NCBI GenBank assembly: GCA_947245585.1
Contig: CAMXPV010000001.1
Span: 117,198-181,197, forward strand
Source: an uncultured Lachnospiraceae bacterium
Lineage (GTDB): Bacteria; Bacillota; Clostridia; Lachnospirales; Lachnospiraceae
Reading direction: 5' to 3'
DNA length: 64,000 bases
Below are positions 15,739 through 24,706 of this stretch, in pieces (the first letter of the stretch is position 1; each line of letters begins with the position of its first letter). The translations under genes and the position numbers were made by a program. Under the pieces are notes generated by a model. That model was not told the origin of the DNA. It worked only from the letters and a program-made list of their open reading frames with translations, and did no database searches.

Positions 15739-16281
15739 TTATCGTATCTTAAGCGGTGCAAGTCCCAGATAAATGATGTCGCCCTTCTCTACCCTGCAGG
15801 GCTCTCTGGAGGAAACCCGGTAGGGCTTGTCCTCCCCGTTTCTCTGTATTCTGGTTCCATTCTCGCTGTCCAGATCTTCTATGTACCAACTGCCGCCGCT
15901 GTAGTTCATAACCGCATGTTCCCCGTCCACGGTGCCCGCATAGTCGGTATTTCTCAGGCTGACATCCACCTGATTTTCCCCTTCGTCCCTGCCGAACACG
16001 ATGGATGTTTTTCGGTAAATATCCCAGGTATCGGTGATGTTATTGTCCTCCCCTAGCAAAAGGATTTCCGAAATCTCCGCCCTTCCCGTATCATATTCCC
16101 GCCGTCGTCTGTACTTTCCGCAATCAATAAACCACAAAAACAAGAATATGGTCCCTACCGCTCCGAGAATCGTCAGGCTCGTTTGCTTTTGCAGTACGTT
16201 TTCCAGATACACGTAGGACAAAACCATGCCTGTGATACAGGATATGACAATGGTTATGTCCAGGGTTCCTTTTTTGTTCAT
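15739..16281 (-). CDS. FHA-domain membrane protein
   Basis: 180 aa; GGGAGGAGTG precedes the ATG. Two transmembrane helices lie at residues 8-27 and 34-52 (TIVISCITGMVLSYV, LTILGAVGTIFLFLW), followed by a cytoplasmic FHA domain from about residue 92. Its motifs are SIVFGRDEGENQVDVSL, DGEHAVMNY and SENGTRIQRNGED, so the phosphothreonine-binding residues are kept. It is the counterpart of the Fha scaffold in type VI systems. It starts 30 bp after the second VgrG-like gene. Confidence 0.85.
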   Translation of the reverse strand: MNKKGTLDITIVISCITGMVLSYVYLENVLQKQTSLTILGAVGTIFLFLWFIDCGKYRRRREYDTGRAEISEILLLGEDNNITDTWDIYRKTSIVFGRDEGENQVDVSLRNTDYAGTVDGEHAVMNYSGGSWYIEDLDSENGTRIQRNGEDKPYRVSSREPCRVEKGDIIYLGLAPLKIR

Positions 16282-16311
16282 ACGTCACTCCTCCCTTATC
16301 CACTCCACTGC

Positions 16312-17703
16312 CTACTGTATCCTGAACTCCCCTCCCGTAAAGTAAATATCATCACTTAGGGTCATGGTCGTCCCGCCCTGCTTCACCTGTACGATATCCT
16401 CCGCCGCGATCAACAGAGAAGAAGCTCCGCTTGCCAGGGTCATGTTGTCGGCAGACTGGATCAGGATATCCTTATCACTGCTCATGGTAATGCCCTCCTG
16501 ATCGTTCATCTCCACCATCATTCCCTGATTGTTTGTAATCAGGACGGAATCGGGCGTAAACAGAATCTCCTTCCCGTACTTTGTCTTAAAGGATTTATGA
16601 TCCGGATTCTGCCTTGCGCTGTCCGTCTCCTTATGGACAGAGCTTACCACAAGACTCCGGCACTCCTCATCAGGCACATACAGCCGCACGGTATCACCCA
16701 CTTCCGGCATACTGTACCACCCTGTCCCGTCCGGGGAGGAATACACTGTGGCATAGGAAAACCATTTCTTCCCGTCAAAGGCCAGCCACTCGTCCCCTGC
16801 AATGTCGATCTGCACCGTGTCCTTCTGCACGCCCGTCACTCTGGCCTCAAACGAACAGCCCGCTATTCCCTCATGCTCCGTTTGCAGCGTCCGCAGGCCC
16901 TCTTTTCTCCTGAGCCGGTATTCGTGCAGGCACTCTGCGCCTATGTAACGCGTGGTAATATCATAGATAAAAAACTTTCCACCCTCATACAGCATGTAGT
17001 CCCCCAGGCGGTATATCTCCCTGTCTGTGACGGTCAGCGTCAACATGTCCTGCATTTGTAATCCTTTGACCCCGTTTCCCGCCTTACGTTGGTAGGTATG
17101 GGCATCCAGTGTGAGGGTAATATCCGGCGCTTCCCACTTCTGTTCCATGCCCTCCGGCAGTCCCACCGTATAAGCGCATCCTTTCCGCAGGGCATCCGGA
17201 ACCAGATACCCGTTATGCAATCCGGACAGCCGCTTGAAAAATGTCCAGTCCGTTTCATGGTACTGCACGAGCACCCCTTCCGTCCGATCGCTTTCTCCCT
17301 CGGTAAAGCTTGCCTTACCTCCCATATAGGAATCGGTAATCCGGTTAAAAAGCAGGCTGCAGGGCGAATCCTGATTCTGAAACACCCGGAAATGCTCTTT
17401 CTCGTCCATCAGGATGGTGCCGCTCTTTGCCTCCAGACGAAGGATCGTCTCGTAACCGTCCTGCCCCATGGAAAAGTCCGTCACAATGCCGCAGAAAAGA
17501 TCGGTATTCATCCCGGCCTCTCCCTGTGCCGTCACTTTGATCCATGTGTCAGCGGACAGTATGCCCAGATACTCTTCCCTCTTGTCGTCCCTAACGCGCA
17601 TGGTGACTTTCGCCTCCGCATGGCAATTGATTCCCTTGTGGATTTCCACATCCTGCAGGGCCACGTAGGCAAATGGTTCCACTTTAATCTGATAATCCCT
17701 CAT
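16312..17703 (-). CDS. VgrG/gpD-like spike protein (second copy)
   Basis: 463 aa; AGGAGGAAAAACCA precedes the ATG. The gpD-like region has QYHETDWTFFKRLSG near residue 150. The central OB-like part ends in GTGWYSMPEVGDTVRLYV. The C-terminal repeats (SVLITNNQGMMVEM, ITMSSDKDILI, SLLIAAEDIVQV) have the 8-10 residue rhythm of the triple beta-helix needle. The gene is GC-richer than the effector genes beside it. It follows an effector-immunity pair and precedes the FHA genes. Confidence 0.85.
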   Translation of the reverse strand: MRDYQIKVEPFAYVALQDVEIHKGINCHAEAKVTMRVRDDKREEYLGILSADTWIKVTAQGEAGMNTDLFCGIVTDFSMGQDGYETILRLEAKSGTILMDEKEHFRVFQNQDSPCSLLFNRITDSYMGGKASFTEGESDRTEGVLVQYHETDWTFFKRLSGLHNGYLVPDALRKGCAYTVGLPEGMEQKWEAPDITLTLDAHTYQRKAGNGVKGLQMQDMLTLTVTDREIYRLGDYMLYEGGKFFIYDITTRYIGAECLHEYRLRRKEGLRTLQTEHEGIAGCSFEARVTGVQKDTVQIDIAGDEWLAFDGKKWFSYATVYSSPDGTGWYSMPEVGDTVRLYVPDEECRSLVVSSVHKETDSARQNPDHKSFKTKYGKEILFTPDSVLITNNQGMMVEMNDQEGITMSSDKDILIQSADNMTLASGASSLLIAAEDIVQVKQGGTTMTLSDDIYFTGGEFRIQ

Positions 17704-17731
17704 TGGTTTTTCCTCCTGTTTTCTCTAGTTT

Positions 17732-19075
17732 CTAGTTATTCTCATCACTATGGGTTTGCTCTTTTTCTAAAATGAAATTCTGTCCGGTAAGCATGGAATG
17801 CATAATCAGCTTATCTTCGCCTTCCAGTGTATAAAACTGCTGCCATTCCGAATATATATCATAAAATGCTCCGTTAATCTTCGCATAATACTCCTCACCA
17901 ACCGCCTCGCACAATCTTTCATTTGGACAGGCATACGAATATTTTTCCCGATTCTCCAAATCCGCCGAAACCGAATCCCAGTGATACTCCGGAAATGTAT
18001 TTCGAACCTCTATAATCATGCTTTCCTGTATAGCCTCTTTTCTGTCCTCTCTTATGCCCTGCCTTCTCTCGGAATCATAGGTTGCCAAAAGCTTTTCCTG
18101 AATCACAATCTTTTTTCCTATCATTTCCTCCACTTCCTCTTGGGTCAATACGGTTTCTCTTATGTCTTCATAGTTCTTTGTGGGACAAAACCGAGTAACC
18201 ATGTACTCTCCAAAATATTTTTCTGGCAATCCATCACCAATCGTCCTCGCAGGATGATAAAACCGCCCGTCTCCTGTCTGATAAAAAACATCTACAAGAC
18301 TTCCTTCTTGCAGGCCATCTTCAACATCACCTAAAACCACCGTCCACATATCCTGTCGTCCGTCCTGATTCAAATCCTCCACAAAAATATCCCAATAAAC
18401 AAATCCATTTATGCAGCTATCTTCATATAATATATTTCCTTCTTTATCCGCTATGAAAATGATCGGATAGGAATGATTATCATCTATTGTCGCAGAAATC
18501 AGGTTCACTTCTCCCCATGTCTCCAGATAGACTGATGCAGACGACAAATCGTCATTCAACGGCACCCCTTTATCTGTAAAATGATAGGGGCGGAATAGAT
18601 AATTCATGTCAATATCCTGCTGATCGCATTTGACTCTGGCCTCTATCCTGTCATTTTCCTGGAAAGTAAATACTGTTTCCGCCTGACAGTCTTCATACTG
18701 AAATGTGCATTTTGCCTGATTTCCCGTTATTATGCCTTTAAATGGTCTGCATCGTTCACTCCATATCCAATACCAGCCCGCATCATCACCAATGACAATA
18801 ACGCCTTCTATCTCATTCCCATTCACTTTCGTAATAATAAACCCAAATTTGTCAGACCCATTTACCGTTTCATCCACAATCCATGACTTCCACAAAATTG
18901 AACTATATTCTATAGATTCACCCGGTATCTCCACTCCCTCTTCTATTTCTATCGTTTCTTCCGCTTTTTTCTGCTCATCCTCAGCATAATCTGCTTGGTG
19001 ACATCCAACGGCAAATAGCAGGAAAGCACAGCTAATAATGCACGTTGATTTGCGAAGCGTTCCTTTCATAGTCAT
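17732..19075 (-). CDS. Lipoprotein with FG-GAP-like repeat, probable immunity protein
   Basis: 447 aa. The start at 19075 overlaps the effector's stop (ATGA). A lipobox (FAVGC) gives a membrane-anchored extracellular protein. The middle contains a calcium-binding-type repeat (DLNQDGRQDMW). The coupling to the lysozyme-domain protein and the location outside the membrane, where that enzyme would act, fit an immunity role. Three other cluster proteins share this layout. I know of no direct family assignment. Confidence 0.65.
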   Translation of the reverse strand: MTMKGTLRKSTCIISCAFLLFAVGCHQADYAEDEQKKAEETIEIEEGVEIPGESIEYSSILWKSWIVDETVNGSDKFGFIITKVNGNEIEGVIVIGDDAGWYWIWSERCRPFKGIITGNQAKCTFQYEDCQAETVFTFQENDRIEARVKCDQQDIDMNYLFRPYHFTDKGVPLNDDLSSASVYLETWGEVNLISATIDDNHSYPIIFIADKEGNILYEDSCINGFVYWDIFVEDLNQDGRQDMWTVVLGDVEDGLQEGSLVDVFYQTGDGRFYHPARTIGDGLPEKYFGEYMVTRFCPTKNYEDIRETVLTQEEVEEMIGKKIVIQEKLLATYDSERRQGIREDRKEAIQESMIIEVRNTFPEYHWDSVSADLENREKYSYACPNERLCEAVGEEYYAKINGAFYDIYSEWQQFYTLEGEDKLIMHSMLTGQNFILEKEQTHSDENN

Positions 19076-19989
19076 TCCCACTCCCCTTCTGTAAAATAGA
19101 GATACCATTTTTCAGCATAATCTGCTCTCATTTGCAGTTGATCTTTATTATCTCCTGATCTCTCATAAGTAGCATGAAAAACCAAGGCTAAATCCATACA
19201 GTCGTACTCAGCCTTACTAAATTCTTCCACTGTCATTTCTTTTGGAAACCCTTCTGAAAGGGGTAATTTATCATAGTATTTTAGAGCATTCCCCGATAGC
19301 CACCTTCTTCCTACGTGTTTTACATCTCCTTCTTCATTTGCTTCTACACCATAAAACGATTTCAATAAATAATCCAGTTGAATATCCATCATTTTATGCG
19401 GATCACTTTCTGCCAACTCACTCGCTTCTATAGTCTCTAAATGTGCAAATTCTAAAAATTCCCTGCCTTCAGACCACTGCACTAATCCAAATCCATACTC
19501 CGGATCCTCCCAGTACTGCCATACACCCGGGTTCATACCAGATTCTTTCTGCATATTCCCCAATACACCGCATATTGCCTCCGTGGTCCATCCCTGTTTT
19601 TTTAAAAAATTATAAATGTACTCGGCGTTCGCCTTCTGTTGCTCCTCAAGTAATCCCCCTTTATGATCTCCGTACACTGTACACGCCAATGCATAAAGCT
19701 TTTCTTGCCCACTCACATTCTCTACTGCATTATACCCCTGACCACTCGTAACAGGATAAATAAACCCGCCATGCCTACAGAAGAGAACCGAAGTCATAAT
19801 AATCCCTGCTTTGCTTTCTTCTTCTGAAATTACAATTGGCAATCCCATAAACCTTCCACTCCCTATTGTGGGTACAATACCTAGGTTAAAAAATGACTCA
19901 TACTCTACGCCAAAATTGCTATTTTCCCACTCATCCTCAAGATCCATTAAATATTGGCATACTCCATGTTTCTGCATAATTTTTGTCAT
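19072..19989 (-). CDS. PAAR-like fragment fused to a phage-tail-lysozyme domain (effector)
   Basis: 305 aa. Residues 8-85 match only the second half of the PAAR-like region of the other two effectors (HGVCQYLMDLEDEW, then MTSVLFCRHGGFIYPV). The first half (EYLV.GAVL.C) is missing. From about 115 to 300 lies a tail-lysozyme domain: AEYIYNFLKKQGWT, GVLGNMQKESGMNPG with the likely catalytic Glu149, and YGFGLVQWSEG. It should cut peptidoglycan. The start is coupled to the stop of a short upstream frame, next to the toxin-antitoxin insertion, so the N-terminus may have been lost when that module arrived. Confidence 0.75.
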   Translation of the reverse strand: MTKIMQKHGVCQYLMDLEDEWENSNFGVEYESFFNLGIVPTIGSGRFMGLPIVISEEESKAGIIMTSVLFCRHGGFIYPVTSGQGYNAVENVSGQEKLYALACTVYGDHKGGLLEEQQKANAEYIYNFLKKQGWTTEAICGVLGNMQKESGMNPGVWQYWEDPEYGFGLVQWSEGREFLEFAHLETIEASELAESDPHKMMDIQLDYLLKSFYGVEANEEGDVKHVGRRWLSGNALKYYDKLPLSEGFPKEMTVEEFSKAEYDCMDLALVFHATYERSGDNKDQLQMRADYAEKWYLYFTEGEWE

Positions 19990-20032
19990 TGTCCTTCCTC
20001 AAACGCCCCTGCCATCTTTTCATATATACATC

Positions 20033-20061
20033 TTGCATAATTTTCTTCAAACAGATATACT
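20033..20061 (+). promoter_or_regulatory. Promoter of the toxin-antitoxin pair
   Basis: TTGCAT (20033-20038) and TATACT (20056-20061) with a 17-bp spacer, upstream of AAAGGAGATG and the antitoxin ATG. Confidence 0.5.
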
Positions 20062-20118
20062 ATAAGTAGGAAAATAAGAAATTCCAACTTTTCATCAAAA
20101 TCTAAAGGAGATGCTTCT

Positions 20119-20379
20119 ATGATTGCTGAATTACGTCCAAAATCCCAAGTTACAATTCCAAAAGAAATTATTGTCAAGCTCGGTCTGTCAGAAGGTGACA
20201 AACTGGATATCTTTGAGAAAGACGGTTCCATTTGTATCATGCCTGTAGTCGTCTACCCCAAAAATTATCTGGATGAACTGCGAAAGGAAATCGGCAACGT
20301 AAAGACCATGCTCGCTTCCGGGGAGCAGCCTGTTTTTGACAATGTGGATGCCTTATTTAACAAATTGGAGGAAGAATAA
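20119..20379 (+). CDS. AbrB/MazE-type antitoxin
   Basis: 86 aa. The swapped-hairpin AbrB DNA-binding domain is at residues 1-45 (LRPKSQVTIPKEIIVKLGLSEGD). The C-terminal acidic helix (DNVDALFNKLEEE) would cover the toxin. The stop overlaps the toxin's ATG by one base. It is on the plus strand, opposite the surrounding injection operon, and has its own promoter and RBS. Such antitoxins repress their own promoter. Confidence 0.9.
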   Translation: MIAELRPKSQVTIPKEIIVKLGLSEGDKLDIFEKDGSICIMPVVVYPKNYLDELRKEIGNVKTMLASGEQPVFDNVDALFNKLEEE

Positions 20380-20645
20380 TGGCGTACTCATTTACCTTTA
20401 CCCCTCGTTTCCAAAAACACTTTAAAGGATTGACTCCCCAAGAGAAAAAGCAGCTCAAAAACAAACTGGAACTCTTAGCCGAAAATCCTTCCCACCCATC
20501 ATTACGCACCAAACGTATCCAGGGAACTTCAGATCTTTTTGAATGCAGTGTCAATATGGATATCCGCATAATTTGGTACTATGAAGGTGACAAAATGATT
20601 ATCATGGTCGACATAGGACATCACGACATATTAAAGCAATTCTAA
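20379..20645 (+). CDS. RelE/ParE-family toxin
   Basis: 88 aa. It has the RelE/YafQ-like fold signature: FTFTPRFQKHFKGL, PSLRTKRIQGTSDLFE, MDIRIIWYYEGD and a C-terminal HHDILKQF. The family usually cleaves mRNA at the ribosome, with a His near the end as a catalytic residue. It is coupled to the AbrB-type antitoxin. The 3' end overlaps by 15 bp the 3' end of the DcrB-like gene on the other strand. Confidence 0.9.
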   Translation: MAYSFTFTPRFQKHFKGLTPQEKKQLKNKLELLAENPSHPSLRTKRIQGTSDLFECSVNMDIRIIWYYEGDKMIIMVDIGHHDILKQF

Positions 20646-21209
20646 ATTGGTTTTTTCTCCTCTTTTCTCTATGGTCTCCAATACCTCCAACACAATCGGC
20701 TTCCACCTGTCATACTGGGGGAAACTGCAATGAAAGTTCCCCAGAACCAGCTCTCCCTGTAGTTCAAACAGAAAAAGCAGACAGTACAGGCTTCCGTCCA
20801 GACAGAATGTCTTGCAGTCCATCCACGGCACCGGCATATCCCCCGCCATCACCACGCCCGTATCATAAAAAACTGCCTGTTTCCACACCTTCTGCATATC
20901 AGCCCGCAGGCTTTCCATCCTCTGCTCAGGCCTCTCTCCCTCCGCCGCCTGTCCGGCAAGGTTGAACGTAAACGCAGCATCCGCGTTTTCGTCCGTGATA
21001 ATTACATCAGGCTGCGTGCGGCCCCTGTACTTGGCATATCTGTGCTCCCGCTTCATATCATGCAGACATGTCGGCAGCATAATGGTGCACAATCCGTCAT
21101 ATAATGATAATTCCTGAAATCCCTGCCGCTCCTGCACCTGCTTATCCGGCTGTGCCTGTCGGTATTTTCTTCTAAGCTCTAAGATGAGCTGATCTGTTTT
21201 CTTCTGCAT
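20631..21209 (-). CDS. DcrB/DUF1795-like probable effector chaperone (second copy)
   Basis: 192 aa; CAGGAGAAACCG precedes the ATG. After a Lys/Arg-rich N-terminal helix come CTIMLPTCLHDM, AAFTFNLAGQ and a C-terminal block FELQGELVLGNFHCSF, with the same order of elements as the proteins at 28842 and 11876. By analogy with DUF1795 adaptor proteins of type VI systems it would hold the effector encoded next in the operon (19072-19989). This pairing is inferred from position. Confidence 0.55.
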   Translation of the reverse strand: MQKKTDQLILELRRKYRQAQPDKQVQERQGFQELSLYDGLCTIMLPTCLHDMKREHRYAKYRGRTQPDVIITDENADAAFTFNLAGQAAEGERPEQRMESLRADMQKVWKQAVFYDTGVVMAGDMPVPWMDCKTFCLDGSLYCLLFLFELQGELVLGNFHCSFPQYDRWKPIVLEVLETIEKRGEKTNLELL

Positions 21210-21268
21210 CGGTTTCTCCTGCTTTCTGGTAGCAAGTCATATATCCTCAGTCAACTATACCTCACCAC

Positions 21269-22331
21269 TTACTTTATATATAATTCATAAGGTAAGCGCT
21301 TCGTCTCCAACACAATTTCTACCTTCATACAGATATTCCTTACCCCGTCAATCTCTTTTATTTCTACTTCTTCCAGTTCTACATCTCTTATCGATTCCCC
21401 CTGATCGGTTATCTCCTGATATACCTCCGGAACCTCCAATTTTTCCACCTCTTCTGCCATATAATCAAACAGATACACTGCCACTTGCGTCCGTGGCATA
21501 CCATTTTCCCCTTTTTCCTTATAGACTTTAATGCCCTTTATATGATTGTTCTCGTCCAACTCATATGTCTCCCAGAGCAGTTCCCGCTCAAAAAACAGGG
21601 ATCGTTCATCCAATTTATTCAATAACTTTTCATCATTTATCCCAATGAAAATTTGCGATCTTCCTGTTCTCATTTTGTCCGGAATACAAAAGATACAAAA
21701 CCTCTTCCAACCATTCTTCCGTTTCCTGACTAATGCATTGGAATTTTCCGTTGCTCTGAAAGGCAACCATGCAATAAAGGTCTGGCAGATAATATCCCGC
21801 GCCCGCCGAACGATGGGCTCCCAGTAAAAGAATAATGTCTTCCTCTCCATTTCCGTCCACATCGCAAACCTGTACATCATAAAATTCATATAAAGAAGTC
21901 AATGTATGACTTCCCTCTGTGCCAAACAAAGTCTCACTTCTATTTGTCTGCCAGTCGCTCCAAATGACACAATAATTACCGCAGCTTATCCCATCCGTGT
22001 TATCTGTAAAATAATGAAACAAATACATTTCCCCATCTGCCCCATCTATCTGCAAGGGGCAAACATCTTTCAACTCAGCCTCTTTGACACCTTCTATTCC
22101 ACTTTCTTCCCATAGGCGGGGCGCTATCAAATTCCGATCTGCTTCCTCCTTTTGAGCCAATCTTATGTATTTCCCATAGGCAAGCACTTCCCATTGTTTT
22201 GATAATTCCTGCTTTTCCAATTCCGTCATTTCTTTCTTTTTATTTATGACATCGGAAAACAAAAAAATATTAATGGCAGACAGTATGACAAATAAGTAAA
22301 AAAATATATTCTTTTTCAAAGCATTTTTCAT
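21269..22331 (-). pseudogene. FG-GAP-like probable immunity gene with a frameshift
   Basis: The first frame starts at 22331 (GGAGGTGACTAA upstream) and ends after 232 aa at 21633. A second frame continues in register to 21269. The natural join is at AAATTTTC (about 21649-21656): one T fewer would give a protein of about 353 aa. The product has an N-terminal membrane segment (FFYLFVILSAINIFLF), the FG-GAP motif VCDVDGNGEEDIILL and a Glu-rich C-terminal domain. It is related to the lipoproteins next to it. It could be a sequencing error, a true mutation, or slippage at the T run. Confidence 0.7.
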
Positions 22332-22370
22332 TTAGTCACCTCCAACATACTATTACTACCACAATATCCC

Positions 22371-24674
22371 TTATCCCTCACAAAACTCGTTTACCTCCAT
22401 TTTTTCAATCCCCTGTTCTGACAAAAAAACATCCACGACCATGATTCTGGATTTTATCTGCTCTTCTCCGTTTCTCTCCGGATAGAAATAATATTGCAAA
22501 TGCAGGCATTCTGCCACTTCATTGGTTTTTATATGGAAACAATCATACTGCTCTTCTGCAAAATCCTGTAAGAATTTTTCCCTCAGATAAGCCGCTGCTT
22601 CTGCCGTATCCGTGAATCCCCAAAATTCTTCCTTCACCCTCCTGTTACTTTGCATTGCGGCCACAGTGGCAGCATCAAATTCACTAATAGGTCTATATTG
22701 CAATTCTCTATCAATCACGGGTACATCCACCTTGTCTTTTCCCATCTGAAGCATTCCCTCTTCAACTACAAGTACCCTGTCCTCCTTCTGCTTCTTTCTT
22801 ATCTTTTCGTATGTTTCTTCCATGATTGGAAAAATATCTACCGTATTATAATCAATCTTTCCTTCTGAGCAATCAACATTACATCCTATCGCCACCATCA
22901 TGGCTTCATCCACGCCCATAGTCTGAAAATCAGGATAAAAATAATACTGGAATCCTACATAACCGGACCCCTGAATCCGGTCTGTAAAAAAGCAGTCGTA
23001 CCCTTCGCTGACAGTCCAGTTTTCCCCTAACGCTCCCCAGTCCGTATGTGCAAAATTTAAAAAGTCCTTTTCAAATCCAAACTGTCCTGCATACTGCTCC
23101 ACATCTGCTCCCCTACTTTTCATAACACGAAGAAAAATATCCGCAAGCTCCTCTGCACTGGAACTGGCATTTCCGGATTGAAGCAATCCTTTATTCTTCT
23201 GCTCGTAAATCTCATCGTTATACATGAACCTCCTGAAATATCGTTCAAAGTCCCACTTCATCTTCTCCATGCATGGAGTGCCTTCCCAAATTACAAGTTC
23301 GCTGTAACCCTCATCAAACAATCCATTTTCCAGAATGCCTATTTCGATCCTGTTATCTTTTGTCGGCACAGTATTAATCCTAGTCCCCATCTCACAAATT
23401 TTTCCATCTACATCGACATAAAGTCTCAAAGCGATCTGATTGATTTCCTCTTTCGCTGTCTTTTCATCATTTCCAAAAAAGTAATAAGAAAATTGATAGC
23501 CGCCGCCTCCGGACAACGGATACGCCGAATAATATCTATCATATGTCCATAAATCCGGACTCCACTGCGCGTCCAGTGTTTCCCACTCTACCTCCTTTAG
23601 CTGCCCCAAAGCATATTCCGTGAAATACTGCCTGTTTTCCCCGCTGACCACACCACGATCCGCTAAAACCTCTTTTAGAATACTGCCGAGAAATACTTCC
23701 GTCTCACACATATAATCGGAAATGTATATCCCCTTCCCAACAAATTCCTCTTCCACCAGATAGGACATATCCCTCTCATAATACATAGCGTTCTCCGGAT
23801 TTGGCGAATACCTCAGCAGGCTATAGCCTAAGATATTTCCTTGCAATTCCTCCGCCGTCACATGTATCACATTTTCCGCAACCTCATCGCCATCTGCCGA
23901 AATTTCCGTAATAGACGCTTCCATTGGCCCCGGCCCAAATCCTGTCTCAAACTTAATCAATCCCTTTCCTTTTTCCCACACAAATAAATCTTTTTGCATA
24001 TCATCCCCACTGTCTCTCATTTCGCGGCGATAATATGTGATCTGATCTTCTTCTTTTTTCATATAGCAAAACCAATATTTATCCTCATACTCCGTGTTCT
24101 CCTCCTTACAGACAGGCTCCAGCTGTCCTTTATCCTGCAGCTTCTCTTCCGTGTCAAACGTATCCAGTAACAATTCATCATCATCGTAAAATCTAATAAC
24201 CTTGCCATTCGGCTCTGCCTGATAAAACGGCCAGATCAAATCTATCTCATCAGCTTTCACATAGAAGTATCTGACCATACCCGGAAAATCACTCGATGCA
24301 GTTTCTATGTCTATATTTATCTCCAACTTATATATACTCCCGTTCTCGTACACCTTAAGTCTGTTAATCTCTGCATCCACGATTTTATCCGTCAATCCTT
24401 GCCCTTTATAGTAACTTGCCCGTACTTTTAACGCCATATGGGAGGTCGCCGGAAAATAGGGATTCTCTTCTCCCGTCTCCATCTTTACTTCCGCCTTTTC
24501 CTCCCCTGTGACAGGAACTTCTATTTCTGATTCCTCCTTCACATTGTCCGTTTCATTCTCAGCCGTCTTTACAGCTTCCGTCACATCCACGGTATTTTCT
24601 ACTGCATTTTTCCCACATCCAACCACTACATATAAAATAAAGACCATAAAACACAGAATAATTCGCTTTCTCAT
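22371..24674 (-). CDS. Large lipoprotein, probable immunity paralogue
   Basis: 767 aa. The start at 24674 follows GGAGGAACT. A lipobox (YVVVGC) marks an outer-surface lipoprotein. The C-terminal half contains two modules shared with the neighbour at 24707-26431: WGALGENWTVSEGYDC / YYFYPDFQTMGVDEA, and LHLQYYFYPERNG. The first half has another relative of the same module (YQFSYYFFGNDEKTA). It thus seems built from three copies of one beta-rich unit. It is 32 bp after the neighbour and probably protects the producer against the effector, or against relatives of it. Confidence 0.65.
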   Translation of the reverse strand: MRKRIILCFMVFILYVVVGCGKNAVENTVDVTEAVKTAENETDNVKEESEIEVPVTGEEKAEVKMETGEENPYFPATSHMALKVRASYYKGQGLTDKIVDAEINRLKVYENGSIYKLEINIDIETASSDFPGMVRYFYVKADEIDLIWPFYQAEPNGKVIRFYDDDELLLDTFDTEEKLQDKGQLEPVCKEENTEYEDKYWFCYMKKEEDQITYYRREMRDSGDDMQKDLFVWEKGKGLIKFETGFGPGPMEASITEISADGDEVAENVIHVTAEELQGNILGYSLLRYSPNPENAMYYERDMSYLVEEEFVGKGIYISDYMCETEVFLGSILKEVLADRGVVSGENRQYFTEYALGQLKEVEWETLDAQWSPDLWTYDRYYSAYPLSGGGGYQFSYYFFGNDEKTAKEEINQIALRLYVDVDGKICEMGTRINTVPTKDNRIEIGILENGLFDEGYSELVIWEGTPCMEKMKWDFERYFRRFMYNDEIYEQKNKGLLQSGNASSSAEELADIFLRVMKSRGADVEQYAGQFGFEKDFLNFAHTDWGALGENWTVSEGYDCFFTDRIQGSGYVGFQYYFYPDFQTMGVDEAMMVAIGCNVDCSEGKIDYNTVDIFPIMEETYEKIRKKQKEDRVLVVEEGMLQMGKDKVDVPVIDRELQYRPISEFDAATVAAMQSNRRVKEEFWGFTDTAEAAAYLREKFLQDFAEEQYDCFHIKTNEVAECLHLQYYFYPERNGEEQIKSRIMVVDVFLSEQGIEKMEVNEFCEG

Positions 24675-24706
24675 AGTTCCTCCAATTTTTAGCATATGTA
24701 ACTTCC

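Noticed and set aside
17089..17775. 228-aa plus-strand ORF
   Set aside because: Antisense shadow of the second VgrG-like gene.
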